From contig JBFMAE010000433.1 in NCBI GenBank assembly GCA_040756085.1, forward strand, positions 1 through 6,198: 6,198 nt of DNA, given 5' to 3'. The translations under genes were made by a program, and so were the position numbers. The DNA comes from JBFMAE01 sp040756085. GTDB lineage: Bacteria > Desulfobacterota > BSN033 > UBA1163. Positions 1-5,117 of this stretch are shown here, piece by piece. A model generated the notes under the pieces. It was not told the DNA's origin. It did not search any database and saw nothing but the letters and a program-made list of their open reading frames with translations. Positions within the stretch are counted from its first letter, which is position 1, and the number at the start of each line of letters is the position of its first letter.

Positions 1-591
1 GAAATGGGCAAAGGGACGCCTATGGGCCGTCTGTTGGGCGGTGGTACAGAGTTCACCGGCAAGGCCTTTGGCCTGGTTCGCGTGCCTGCGGTGAAGGGTC
101 AGAGCATGCCGGCCTATGAACCGCGTGCTGTCAAAGGGATCAGCATCACCTACGCTACCAGCACCATGGGTGCTGACCATACGGCTGGCTATACCATTGC
201 TCCTGAAATTTTAAGCATTGGTGGCAAGGCAGACCCTCTCAGCCCTGAAGGCAAAGCCGCCCTCAGCCGTGCTTTCCAGACAACCACTGCCTTTATTGAC
301 TCTGCTGGCCACTGCCTGTTCATCGCCTTTGCTATTCTGGATATTGCTAGTGGCTTTGAGGGAATGATGGAAGAGTGCAACGGTGTGCTTGGTACCAACT
401 GGAAGTCGGAAGACGCGGCCAAGATCGGTGCAGAAGTCCTACGTAAGGAAAGGGCTTTTAACGAAGCGGCTGGCCTTACCAAGGAACAGGATCGAATGCC
501 CGAGTTCATGAAGTACGAACCGCTTCCACCCCATAATCAAGTTTATGACGTGCCTGACAGCGCATTGGATTCTGTCTATGGGGAACTATAG
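1..591 (+). CDS. aor: Aldehyde:ferredoxin oxidoreductase (AOR family), C-terminal part, 5' end outside the window
   Basis: AOR-family enzymes are cytoplasmic, oxygen-sensitive tungsten- or molybdenum-bis-pterin enzymes with one [4Fe-4S] cluster that oxidise aldehydes to acids and pass electrons to ferredoxin. Frame 1 is open from the first base, and about 196 residues of a protein usually near 600 are visible. Counting from the Met at base 4, the family region YATSTMGADHTAG lies at residues 50-62. DSAGHC at 99-104 (bases 298-315) matches the conserved DxxGxC motif, whose Asp contacts the pterin and whose Cys is the fourth cluster ligand in the Pyrococcus enzyme. The other three cluster cysteines and the N-terminal pterin-binding domain would lie upstream. 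The true start is not visible, and the Met at base 4 is internal. Two MoaD-like genes follow on the same strand, suggesting one operon. The family call is firm. The physiological aldehyde and the metal (W or Mo) cannot be read from this fragment. Confidence 0.93.
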   Translation, partial: EMGKGTPMGRLLGGGTEFTGKAFGLVRVPAVKGQSMPAYEPRAVKGISITYATSTMGADHTAGYTIAPEILSIGGKADPLSPEGKAALSRAFQTTTAFIDSAGHCLFIAFAILDIASGFEGMMEECNGVLGTNWKSEDAAKIGAEVLRKERAFNEAAGLTKEQDRMPEFMKYEPLPPHNQVYDVPDSALDSVYGEL

Positions 592-601
592 ATCACGCTT
601 T

Positions 602-634
602 ATGCGGACAGGGTGATTGTTGCCCTGTCCGCAT
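602..634 (+). terminator. Perfect 12-bp hairpin between aor and moaD
   Basis: ATGCGGACAGGG (602-613) and CCCTGTCCGCAT (623-634) are exact reverse complements around a 9-nt loop, starting 10 bp after the aor stop codon. The stem is strong, but the sequence after it (TTCCCAC) has no real U-tract. It may therefore be a weak terminator, an attenuator, or an mRNA 3'-end stabiliser that sets aor expression above that of the downstream sulfur-carrier genes. The structure is seen directly; the role is inferred. Confidence 0.55.
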
Positions 635-807
635 TCCCACATCGTGCGGTGTCCATGAGGTGATGATGCGAATCCAGGTAAAACTTTTTGCGACCCTGTG
701 TCGCTATTTTAGCAATACAACACCAGGGATTCCCTTTGAAATCGAGGTACCAAATGATACCACTTTGGCTGACTTGGTGAATCGTCTGAAATTGCCTCGT
801 GAAGAAG

Positions 808-811
808 TAAA
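808..811. repeat. Left copy of the 4-bp TAAA target duplication
   Basis: TAAA at 808-811 directly precedes the CCCC end of the inserted element and is repeated at 912-915 directly after its GGGG end. Only one copy is needed to restore the moaD reading frame, which fixes the insertion site. Confidence 0.7.
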
Positions 812-911
812 CCCCGTTAGAAAGGATGGAGCTTTAACCCCCATCCTTTCTAAGATAAATATTATCAATTCTTATCATCCTCGCCGTAAATGGCGGGGTT
901 TTCTAACGGGG
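812..911. mobile_element. 100-bp MITE-like palindromic element inserted in moaD
   Basis: The ends are perfect 12-bp inverted repeats, CCCCGTTAGAAA (812-823) and TTTCTAACGGGG (900-911). TAAA flanks both sides (808-811 and 912-915); GTAAA is also possible if the boundary shifts by one base. Inside there are two further hairpins. One is a 13-bp perfect stem, 817-829 with 841-853, around an 11-nt loop. The other is a 7-bp stem, 879-885 with 892-898, around GTAAAT. No protein is encoded, so movement would need a transposase elsewhere. The inverted ends plus short duplication fit a non-autonomous DDE-type MITE. The subterminal hairpins also resemble IS200/IS605-derived or REP-like elements, which leave no duplication. 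I have an unverified recollection that peptides read through this repeat (NPVRKDGAL...) recur as tails of predicted deltaproteobacterial proteins, which would make it a known abundant repeat. Confidence 0.8.
879..902 (+). terminator. Terminator-like hairpin inside the moaD insertion
   Basis: CCTCGCC (879-885) pairs with GGCGGGG (892-898), including one T-G pair, around the 6-nt loop GTAAAT. It is followed at once by TTTT (899-902). A GC-rich stem plus a short T run on the sense strand resembles an intrinsic terminator, though the T run is short. If active, it would reduce transcription of the MoaD-like gene that starts at 1011. Confidence 0.4.
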
Positions 912-1010
912 TAAAGGTGTTTTTTGTCAACGGCCGCTCCCGTCCTATAGACTGCCCCTTGGAGCCTGATGATGAGGTAGGCATTTTCCCTCTTGTTGCA
1001 GGAGGATAAA

Positions 1011-1385
1011 GTGTCCAACATTGCTTTGGATGTATGGATTTACGGGACGTTAGCGTCCTATGGAGGGGAGGCGAAGAAAGGGAGTTTTGCCAACTTAAAG
1101 ATGAGCCTTCCTGAAGGAAGCACTATGGCTGATCTGCTGGCAAACCTTGGGATTCGAACTAAGGAAAGGGGGATCACTTTCATCAATGGGCAGTTGAGTG
1201 CACTGCCTGGTCTCCAGCCTGACTTGGGTCACATCCTGTGCGACGGCGACCGTGTTGCCCTTTTTGATCTTAAAAGCATGTGGCCATTCCAGTACCGGCA
1301 CGGTGCAATGATGACCGATGAAATGGTCCATGCCATGGGTGCCGAAAAAGACCAAGGCCTTCATCACACGTATAGTAAAGGATAG
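1011..1385 (+). CDS. Second MoaD/ThiS-family protein with a C-terminal extension
   Basis: The start is taken as GTG 1011, which follows GGAGG (1001-1005) by 5 nt; that site overlaps the end of the disrupted moaD, implying translational coupling in the original operon. The product has 124 residues. Residues 1 to about 88 fit the ubiquitin-like MoaD/ThiS fold: a first strand LDVWIYGTLASYGG, the LPEGSTMADLLANLGI helix region, TFINGQ, and a last strand GDRVALFDLKS. Where a sulfur carrier would end in a short Gly-Gly tail, this protein continues for some 30 residues (MWPFQYRHGAMMTDEM onward) and ends SKG. Without processing it cannot form the usual terminal thiocarboxylate. It may instead be a structural partner or maturation factor for the adjacent AOR. 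The fold is supported by pattern and neighbourhood; the role is inferred. Confidence 0.75.
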   Translation: MSNIALDVWIYGTLASYGGEAKKGSFANLKMSLPEGSTMADLLANLGIRTKERGITFINGQLSALPGLQPDLGHILCDGDRVALFDLKSMWPFQYRHGAMMTDEMVHAMGAEKDQGLHHTYSKG

Positions 1386-1412
1386 AGGGTCTAGAGACTA
1401 TGGGGCTTCGAA

Positions 1413-1442
1413 AATTTGAAATGCAAATTTAAATTTCAAATT
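1413..1442. repeat. AT-only 10-bp inverted repeat
   Basis: AATTTGAAAT (1413-1422) and ATTTCAAATT (1433-1442) are perfect reverse complements around a 10-nt loop. The 'tttcaaa' words are also found in the spacers at 2174-2272 and 3525-3657, so this may be a short member of the same class of intergenic repeat. Confidence 0.55.
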
Positions 1443-1570
1443 CAAAAGTCTGAAATGATTTAGGTCTTCGGCAATAAATATCATGCCCCCTAGTCTTATT
1501 TGTTTCCAAAGACTGAGCCCCTTCCAACCTTCTTTTATCCATCTTATCACTTTTAAAAATAAACTTCTGC

Positions 1571-1597
1571 TTTACAAAGGACTGATTATGGGATAAT
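1571..1597 (+). promoter_or_regulatory. Possible sigma-70 promoter of the nitroreductase gene
   Basis: TTTACA (1571-1576) and GATAAT (1592-1597) each differ by one base from the consensus boxes, but they are 15 bp apart, shorter than the ideal 17. Transcription would begin near 1604, just before the AAAGGAGG ribosome binding site at 1608-1615, giving a very short leader. Confidence 0.4.
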
Positions 1598-1623
1598 CAT
1601 AAAAGCTAAAGGAGGAGATAGAT

Positions 1624-2175
1624 ATGGATTTGATGGAAGCGATTAAAGGGAGACGAAGCATTCGGAAATATAAGCCTGATTCTGTTCCAGAAGAAGCACT
1701 TCAAAAGATAATGGAGGCAGTTCGGTGGTCTCCCTCCTGGGCCAATACTCAGTGCTGGGAAGTGATTATTGTAAGGGACCCGAATATGAAATCCGCATTA
1801 GCCAACACTCTTCCCAAGACAAACCCGGCCCTTTCCTCAATGACAGAGGCCCCCTTGGTCATCGTTCTTTGTGGGAAGAAAGGAGTCTCTGGTTTTAAGA
1901 AAGGCGAGGCAGCTACAGTGAAGGGGGATTGGCTGATGTTCGATACAGGGATTGCCATGCAGACTCTCTGTTTGACTGCCCACTCGCTGGGTTTAGGCAC
2001 AGTAGTGATTGGGTTGTTCGATCATCAAAAGGCAGAGGGAATATTGGGAGTTCCTCAGCACGCAGAAGTAGTGGCGATAACCCCTCTGGGATATCCAGCC
2101 ACAGAAGGGAGCACTCCGAAGAGAAAAGAGACCTCTGAATTTATTTTTTATGAAAGGTACGCGAAGAAAGAGTGA
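1624..2175 (+). CDS. Nitroreductase-family FMN-dependent oxidoreductase
   Basis: This 183-residue protein starts at ATG 1624, 8 nt after a consensus AAAGGAGG (1608-1615). The N-terminal RRSIRKY (residues 10-16) is the family's FMN-phosphate-binding signature. SPSWANTQCW (36-45) matches the conserved APSxxNxQPW region, with Cys in place of Pro. DTGIAMQTLCLTAHSLGLGTVVIG (residues 107-130) is the central helix and the GLG region, and LGYP (155-158) is the usual strand end near the flavin. The length is at the short end of the family. Such enzymes are soluble NAD(P)H-dependent flavin reductases acting on nitro compounds, quinones, enones or unknown physiological acceptors, usually as dimers. The substrate cannot be assigned. 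It appears to be its own transcription unit, bounded on both sides by folded intergenic repeats, so the neighbours give little functional hint. Confidence 0.9.
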   Translation: MDLMEAIKGRRSIRKYKPDSVPEEALQKIMEAVRWSPSWANTQCWEVIIVRDPNMKSALANTLPKTNPALSSMTEAPLVIVLCGKKGVSGFKKGEAATVKGDWLMFDTGIAMQTLCLTAHSLGLGTVVIGLFDHQKAEGILGVPQHAEVVAITPLGYPATEGSTPKRKETSEFIFYERYAKKE

Positions 2176-2272
2176 AATGTGAAATGACAAATTTCAAAGT
2201 TCAAATGAAATCCAAAATCCAAATGCTGAAACGTTATTTGACATTTAACCATTTGTCATTGATTTGACATTT
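2174..2272. repeat. Intergenic G-poor inverted repeat before apgM
   Basis: The left part is rich in 'caaat/ccaaa' words, and the right part carries their complements. AATGACAAAT (2183-2192) and ATTTGTCATT (2251-2260) are perfect 10-bp inverted repeats. TTTGACATTT occurs twice (2237-2246 and 2263-2272). The layout matches the larger structure at 3534-3740. It covers the TTG at 2264 that could extend the next gene's frame, which argues that the real start lies downstream. Confidence 0.6.
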
Positions 2273-2317
2273 GAGCTTTCGAATTTGGGCTTGGAAGCGG
2301 AGGCTGATAGCAGAAAG

Positions 2318-3523
2318 ATGATTCCAGACGAAATCCTACGTTCCTTGGTGGTTCAAAACGAATCGAAACTGGTGATGGTAGTCATCGATGGGATCGGTGG
2401 ATTGCCCCTCCGAGGGAAGACAGAAATGGAGGCGGCTAAGATTCCAAACCTTGACCGCCTCGCTTCCAAATCGATCTGCGGATTGGTTGATCCCGTCTCC
2501 TACGGGATCACCCCTGGAAGCGGTCCTTCCCATTTAGCCCTCTTTGGGTATGATCCGTTTCGATATGAAATTGGAAGGGGGGTGATGGAGGCATTGGGTA
2601 TAGGTTTAGAGCTGACCAGGGACGATTTGACGGCCAGAGGCAATTTTGCAACGATGGATGAAAAAGGAATCATTATCGATCGAAGGGCTGGCAGAATTTT
2701 GACTGAAAAGAATAAGGAAATTTGTCAATTTCTCCAAAACGAAATCAGAGAAGTGGAGAGGGTTCACATTTCGATCCATCCCGGGAAAGAACATCGATTT
2801 GTCATCGTTTTTCATGGAGGGGGATTAAGGGATGACCTCACCGATGCCGACCCCCAGAAGGACGGGCTCAAATCAAAAGGGACTGAAGGACTTTCTCAGG
2901 AGGCTCAAAGGACTGCCGGGATCATCAACCTTTATTTGGAGAGGGCTACTGAAGTCCTCAAACCATTTCATCCTGCCAATACAATCCTGCTTAGGGGGTT
3001 TTCAAAAATTCCGGATATTCCGACGATGTCCGATCGATTTAAGCTCCGACCTGCTGCTATTGCCACCTACCCGATGTACCGGGGACTGGCAAGGTTGGTG
3101 GGAATGGAGATTTTAAAGACAGGAGAAACCATTCAGGAAGAAGTGGAGACCTTAAAGAAATATTTTGACCGATATGACTTCTTTTACATTCATTTCAAAA
3201 AACCTGATATGGCTGGAGAAGATGGAAATTTTAAAATGAAAGTCAAGGCGATTGAGGAGATAGACCGCATTCTGCCTTCCATTTCCAAACTGAAACCTGA
3301 TGTCTTAGTTATCACTGGAGACCATTCCACTCCTACTCCTTTAAAATCTCACAGTTGGCATCCCAATCCCATGCTTCTGTTTTCAAAATATGTTCGACCT
3401 GATGGTATCCGTCGCTTCACAGAGAAACATTGCCAGAAGGGACAGTTAGGCAGATTCCCGGCCATGGAGGTCATCCCATTAATGTTGGCCAATGGATTAA
3501 AGTTAAAGAAATTTGGGGCCTAA
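2318..3523 (+). CDS. apgM: 2,3-bisphosphoglycerate-independent phosphoglycerate mutase, archaeal type
   Basis: The enzyme interconverts 3- and 2-phosphoglycerate in glycolysis and gluconeogenesis, in the cytoplasm, through a phosphoserine intermediate at a two-metal site (alkaline-phosphatase superfamily). With ATG 2318 the product has 401 residues, normal for this family. VVIDGIGG (21-28) holds the first metal-binding Asp24. TPGSGPSHLALFGYDP (65-80) contains the likely nucleophile Ser68. ARGNFAT (107-113) is a family motif. IHFKKPDMAGEDG (291-303), TGDHSTP (333-339) and SHSWHPNP (344-351) supply the remaining Asp and His metal ligands. The frame stays open to TTG 2264, but those codons lie in an intergenic repeat, so ATG 2318 is preferred. 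No good ribosome binding site supports either; GGAGG at 2299-2303 is 14 nt from the ATG. This family is typical of archaea but also occurs in some anaerobic and thermophilic bacteria. Confidence 0.92.
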   Translation: MIPDEILRSLVVQNESKLVMVVIDGIGGLPLRGKTEMEAAKIPNLDRLASKSICGLVDPVSYGITPGSGPSHLALFGYDPFRYEIGRGVMEALGIGLELTRDDLTARGNFATMDEKGIIIDRRAGRILTEKNKEICQFLQNEIREVERVHISIHPGKEHRFVIVFHGGGLRDDLTDADPQKDGLKSKGTEGLSQEAQRTAGIINLYLERATEVLKPFHPANTILLRGFSKIPDIPTMSDRFKLRPAAIATYPMYRGLARLVGMEILKTGETIQEEVETLKKYFDRYDFFYIHFKKPDMAGEDGNFKMKVKAIEEIDRILPSISKLKPDVLVITGDHSTPTPLKSHSWHPNPMLLFSKYVRPDGIRRFTEKHCQKGQLGRFPAMEVIPLMLANGLKLKKFGA

Positions 3524-3533
3524 ATATGAAATT

Positions 3534-3657
3534 CCAATAACCAAATCCCAAACATCAAATAATGACCAATCACCAAATCACAATAACCAAAAATAAAGAT
3601 GAATCATTATTAAATCCAATTTTGGAGATTGGTTATTGAAATTTATTTGGTTATTGG
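3534..3657. repeat. Long imperfect inverted repeat between apgM and the radical SAM gene
   Basis: The first half, up to about 3600, is almost free of G, and the second half is poor in C. CCAATAACCAAAT (3534-3546) and ATTTGGTTATTGG (3645-3657) are a perfect 13-bp inverted pair. Nested inside, CAATAACCAA (3581-3590) pairs with TTGGTTATTG (3629-3638). A further half-copy, TTGGTGATT (3732-3740), complements AATCACCAA (3569-3577). The region can fold into a long stem as DNA or RNA, and no reading frame in it is convincing. Together with the GC-rich part to its right, it fills the spacer of about 220 bp. Confidence 0.75.
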
Positions 3658-3723
3658 CCTGCCTGCGCAAAGCCCCGCCTTCCGGAACCTTGTGCGGCGG
3701 GCAGGCGCTTCGGCATAGGCAGG
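3658..3723. repeat. GC-rich inverted repeat nested in the same spacer
   Basis: CCTGCCT (3658-3664) pairs with AGGCAGG (3717-3723), and GCCTGC (3661-3666) can alternatively pair with GCAGGC (3701-3706). The GC content jumps sharply relative to the AT-rich arms on both sides, suggesting a separate palindromic unit inserted in or attached to the AT-rich repeat. It could also act as a transcription barrier. Confidence 0.55.
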
Positions 3724-3744
3724 TGCTTGGAAATTGGTGATTAA

Positions 3745-4695
3745 ATGAAAGCATTCCATCACTTGTACGGTCCTGTTCCTTCTAGGCGACTCGGCAGATC
3801 CCTGGGAGTAGATCTCGTCCCCCATAAAATCTGCACCTATGATTGTATCTACTGCCAGATCGGGAAGACGACCCAAAAGATACTGGTGAGAAAAGAGTAT
3901 GTGCCTGTAAAGGAAGTCTTTGATGAGATTGAACGCTTTCTTAGAGAAGAAACTTCATCTGTCGATCATCTCTCCCTTTCTGGTTCAGGAGAGCCCACGC
4001 TTCATTGCGAGATTCGTTCTATCATTGAAGGTATTAAGAAGATGTCCTCCATCCCGGTGGCTGTGATTTCCAATGGTTCTCTCCTCTGCGAGAAAGAAGT
4101 GAGAGAAGATCTTCTTCAGGCGGACGTTGTCCTCCCTTCCCTGGATGCTGTTTCCCAAGAAGTTTTTATGAGGATCAATCAACCCCATCAGGGTTTTTCC
4201 ATTGAAAAGGTGATCGAAGGGATGGTTGAATTCCGAAAGGTTTATAAAGGACAGATCTGGCTGGAGATACTATTCTGCAAGGGTGTGAACGATACATCAT
4301 GGGAGCTTCAGAAGATGAAAGAAGCCATTAAACGAATCCAACCCGATCGCATCCACCTCAACACAGTCGCTCGGCCTCCTTCTGAGGAATGGGCCATTTC
4401 TTTGAACCATGAAGAGATGGAAGAGATCAAAGTCTTTTTAGGTGAGAGGGCTTCTATCATATCGGAATTTGATCGTCATCCACCTGCCGTTTCCAAAAGA
4501 AATATGAAAGAAAAGATTTTAAGGATTTTGAGGCGAAGACCTCTCTCCCTCTCCGACCTCTCAAAAGGAATGGGTATTCCGATGGACGAACTGGAGGGAT
4601 ATATCGGCTTCCTGGTTCAGGAAGGAAGGATCCAGACCCGAGCCTTCGGAGGTTCGACTTATTATGAAATTCCAAGAAAGTCAGAAACCCAGTGA
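3745..4695 (+). CDS. Radical SAM protein (COG0731-like) with a C-terminal winged-helix-like domain
   Basis: This 316-residue protein starts at ATG 3745; only a weak GGTGAT (3736-3741) precedes it, at the edge of the repeat. It opens with YGPVPSRRLGRSLGVDLVP (8-26), characteristic of this subfamily. The cluster motif CTYDCIYC has Cys30, Cys34 and Cys37 (CX3CX2C), which bind the [4Fe-4S] cluster that cleaves S-adenosylmethionine. SGSGEPTL (79-86) is the GGE-like SAM-contact strand, and ISNGSLL (108-114) follows as the next core strand. Residues from about 253 to 311 (KEKILRILRRRPLSLSDLSK onward) read like a winged helix: helices, then a turn and the hairpin GRIQTRAFGGSTYYEI. The reaction is unknown. 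Distant archaeal relatives include the wyosine-tRNA enzyme Tyw1, but nothing here shows that function. It lies alone between non-coding regions. Confidence 0.88.
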   Translation: MKAFHHLYGPVPSRRLGRSLGVDLVPHKICTYDCIYCQIGKTTQKILVRKEYVPVKEVFDEIERFLREETSSVDHLSLSGSGEPTLHCEIRSIIEGIKKMSSIPVAVISNGSLLCEKEVREDLLQADVVLPSLDAVSQEVFMRINQPHQGFSIEKVIEGMVEFRKVYKGQIWLEILFCKGVNDTSWELQKMKEAIKRIQPDRIHLNTVARPPSEEWAISLNHEEMEEIKVFLGERASIISEFDRHPPAVSKRNMKEKILRILRRRPLSLSDLSKGMGIPMDELEGYIGFLVQEGRIQTRAFGGSTYYEIPRKSETQ

Positions 4696-5117
4696 TTTAT
4701 AGTCTTGTTCCCCGCTAAGGTTTGAAAATAAAGGGTTAGAAGGTTTTCGACTTATTTTCGTATATTCCTTTTCTTTCATTATTTTTGATTGATTCAATCA
4801 CAATTGAGTTTCTCTCGTCATAGGGGAGACAAGTTAGAGGTCGTCCTTCCTTTCCCCGAAACTCAATCATCATTAGAAGTAGTCTCTGAAGATTTCTTAC
4901 TGAAAGAGTAATTTTTAAGCTTCGATCCGAGATGCAATATTTCATATGGAAATTAATAATTTCTTCTCAATATCTTCCAATAAACCTTTCTCAAATTAAC
5001 CAAGTAGTTTGGGAATAAAAAAGATAATTTTCACAATTTCATTTTTAGTATTGACAAGAATTAATTTTTATGGAGGGATTTAATATTATATTGCGGGGAG
5101 AAAGGAGGAAAGCAGAA
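4696..5117. other. AT-rich non-coding region upstream of the small ORF and HEAT gene
   Basis: No plus-strand frame with a ribosome binding site is visible before 5118. A 69-codon minus-strand frame exists at 4736-4945 but has no Shine-Dalgarno and a low-complexity product. The stretch includes a small hairpin, TGATTG/CAATCA (4786-4800), and a larger inverted repeat at 4803-4867. TTGACA at 5051-5056 is a perfect -35 hexamer without a correctly spaced -10. TATTAT (5084-5089) is a fair -10, but 17 bp upstream of it stands only TTAATT. A promoter for the downstream pair is expected here but cannot be fixed. Confidence 0.6.
4803..4867. repeat. Inverted repeat with internal pairing in the long spacer
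   Basis: ATTGAGTTTC (4803-4812) and GAAACTCAAT (4858-4867) are a perfect 10-bp inverted pair. Immediately inside the right arm, TCCCC (4853-4857) can pair with GGGGA (4823-4827), leaving a bulge of 10 nt on the left side. The combined structure could be a folded RNA element or protein-binding site on either strand. I do not recognise a known riboswitch or RNA family. Confidence 0.5.

Larger units (their letters stand above)
666..1009 (+). pseudogene. moaD: MoaD/ThiS-type sulfur carrier gene, disrupted by a 100-bp inserted element
   Basis: MoaD is the small ubiquitin-fold subunit of molybdopterin synthase; it carries sulfur as a C-terminal Gly-Gly thiocarboxylate. The reading frame begins at ATG 666, placed 5 nt after GAGG (657-660); GTG 660 and ATG 663 are alternatives. 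It gives a typical start (MRIQVKLFATL) and runs 48 codons to an insertion at 812. As it stands, the frame reads into the element and stops at 912-914, giving 82 residues with a foreign tail. Deleting 812-915 rejoins the frame at Lys49 and continues VFFVNGRSRP to LVAGG, stopping at 1007-1009. The restored protein has 79 residues, normal for MoaD, and ends in the required Gly-Gly. No other mutation is needed, so the disruption looks recent. The last codons (GGA GGA) also serve as the Shine-Dalgarno of the next gene. Neither half alone should be a working sulfur carrier. Confidence 0.87.
1386..1607. other. AT-rich spacer between the AOR unit and the nitroreductase gene
   Basis: No coding frame is convincing here. 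The stretch holds an AT-only hairpin at 1413-1442, a weak AGTCTT/AAGACT pair (1492-1497, 1509-1514), and the probable promoter of the next gene near its right end. No intrinsic terminator with a GC stem and T run is visible after the second MoaD-like gene. Confidence 0.6.

Noticed and set aside
660..914. 84-codon ORF read as an intact hypothetical protein
   Set aside because: Its last 34 codons come from the inserted element, and the natural MoaD C-terminus resumes after it. It is better described as part of a disrupted gene.
993..1010. TTG 993 as the start of the second MoaD-like gene
   Set aside because: It lies inside the end of the preceding gene without a ribosome binding site, whereas GTG 1011 directly follows GGAGG at good spacing.
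2832..3116. 94-codon plus-strand frame inside apgM
   Set aside because: It overlaps the strongly supported mutase frame, whose motifs run through this region. It is a shadow frame.
3534..3740. Possible CRISPR array in the repetitive spacer
   Set aside because: The repeats are inverted, unequal and irregularly spaced, with no direct repeats of constant length separated by unique spacers.
3643..3876. Minus-strand frame across the GC-rich repeat and the start of the radical SAM gene
   Set aside because: It is composed of repeat sequence plus the antisense of a conserved N-terminus; its product has a biased composition and no motif.
4736..4945. Minus-strand 69-codon frame in the long spacer
   Set aside because: It has no Shine-Dalgarno before its ATG and no recognisable motif, and it overlaps the inverted repeat at 4803-4867. 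It is most likely a chance frame.
5051..5094. TTGACA 5051 with TTGC 5091 as a sigma-70 or sigma-54 promoter
   Set aside because: No -10 box lies 16-18 bp after TTGACA, and no TGGCAC-type -24 element is spaced correctly before TTGC.
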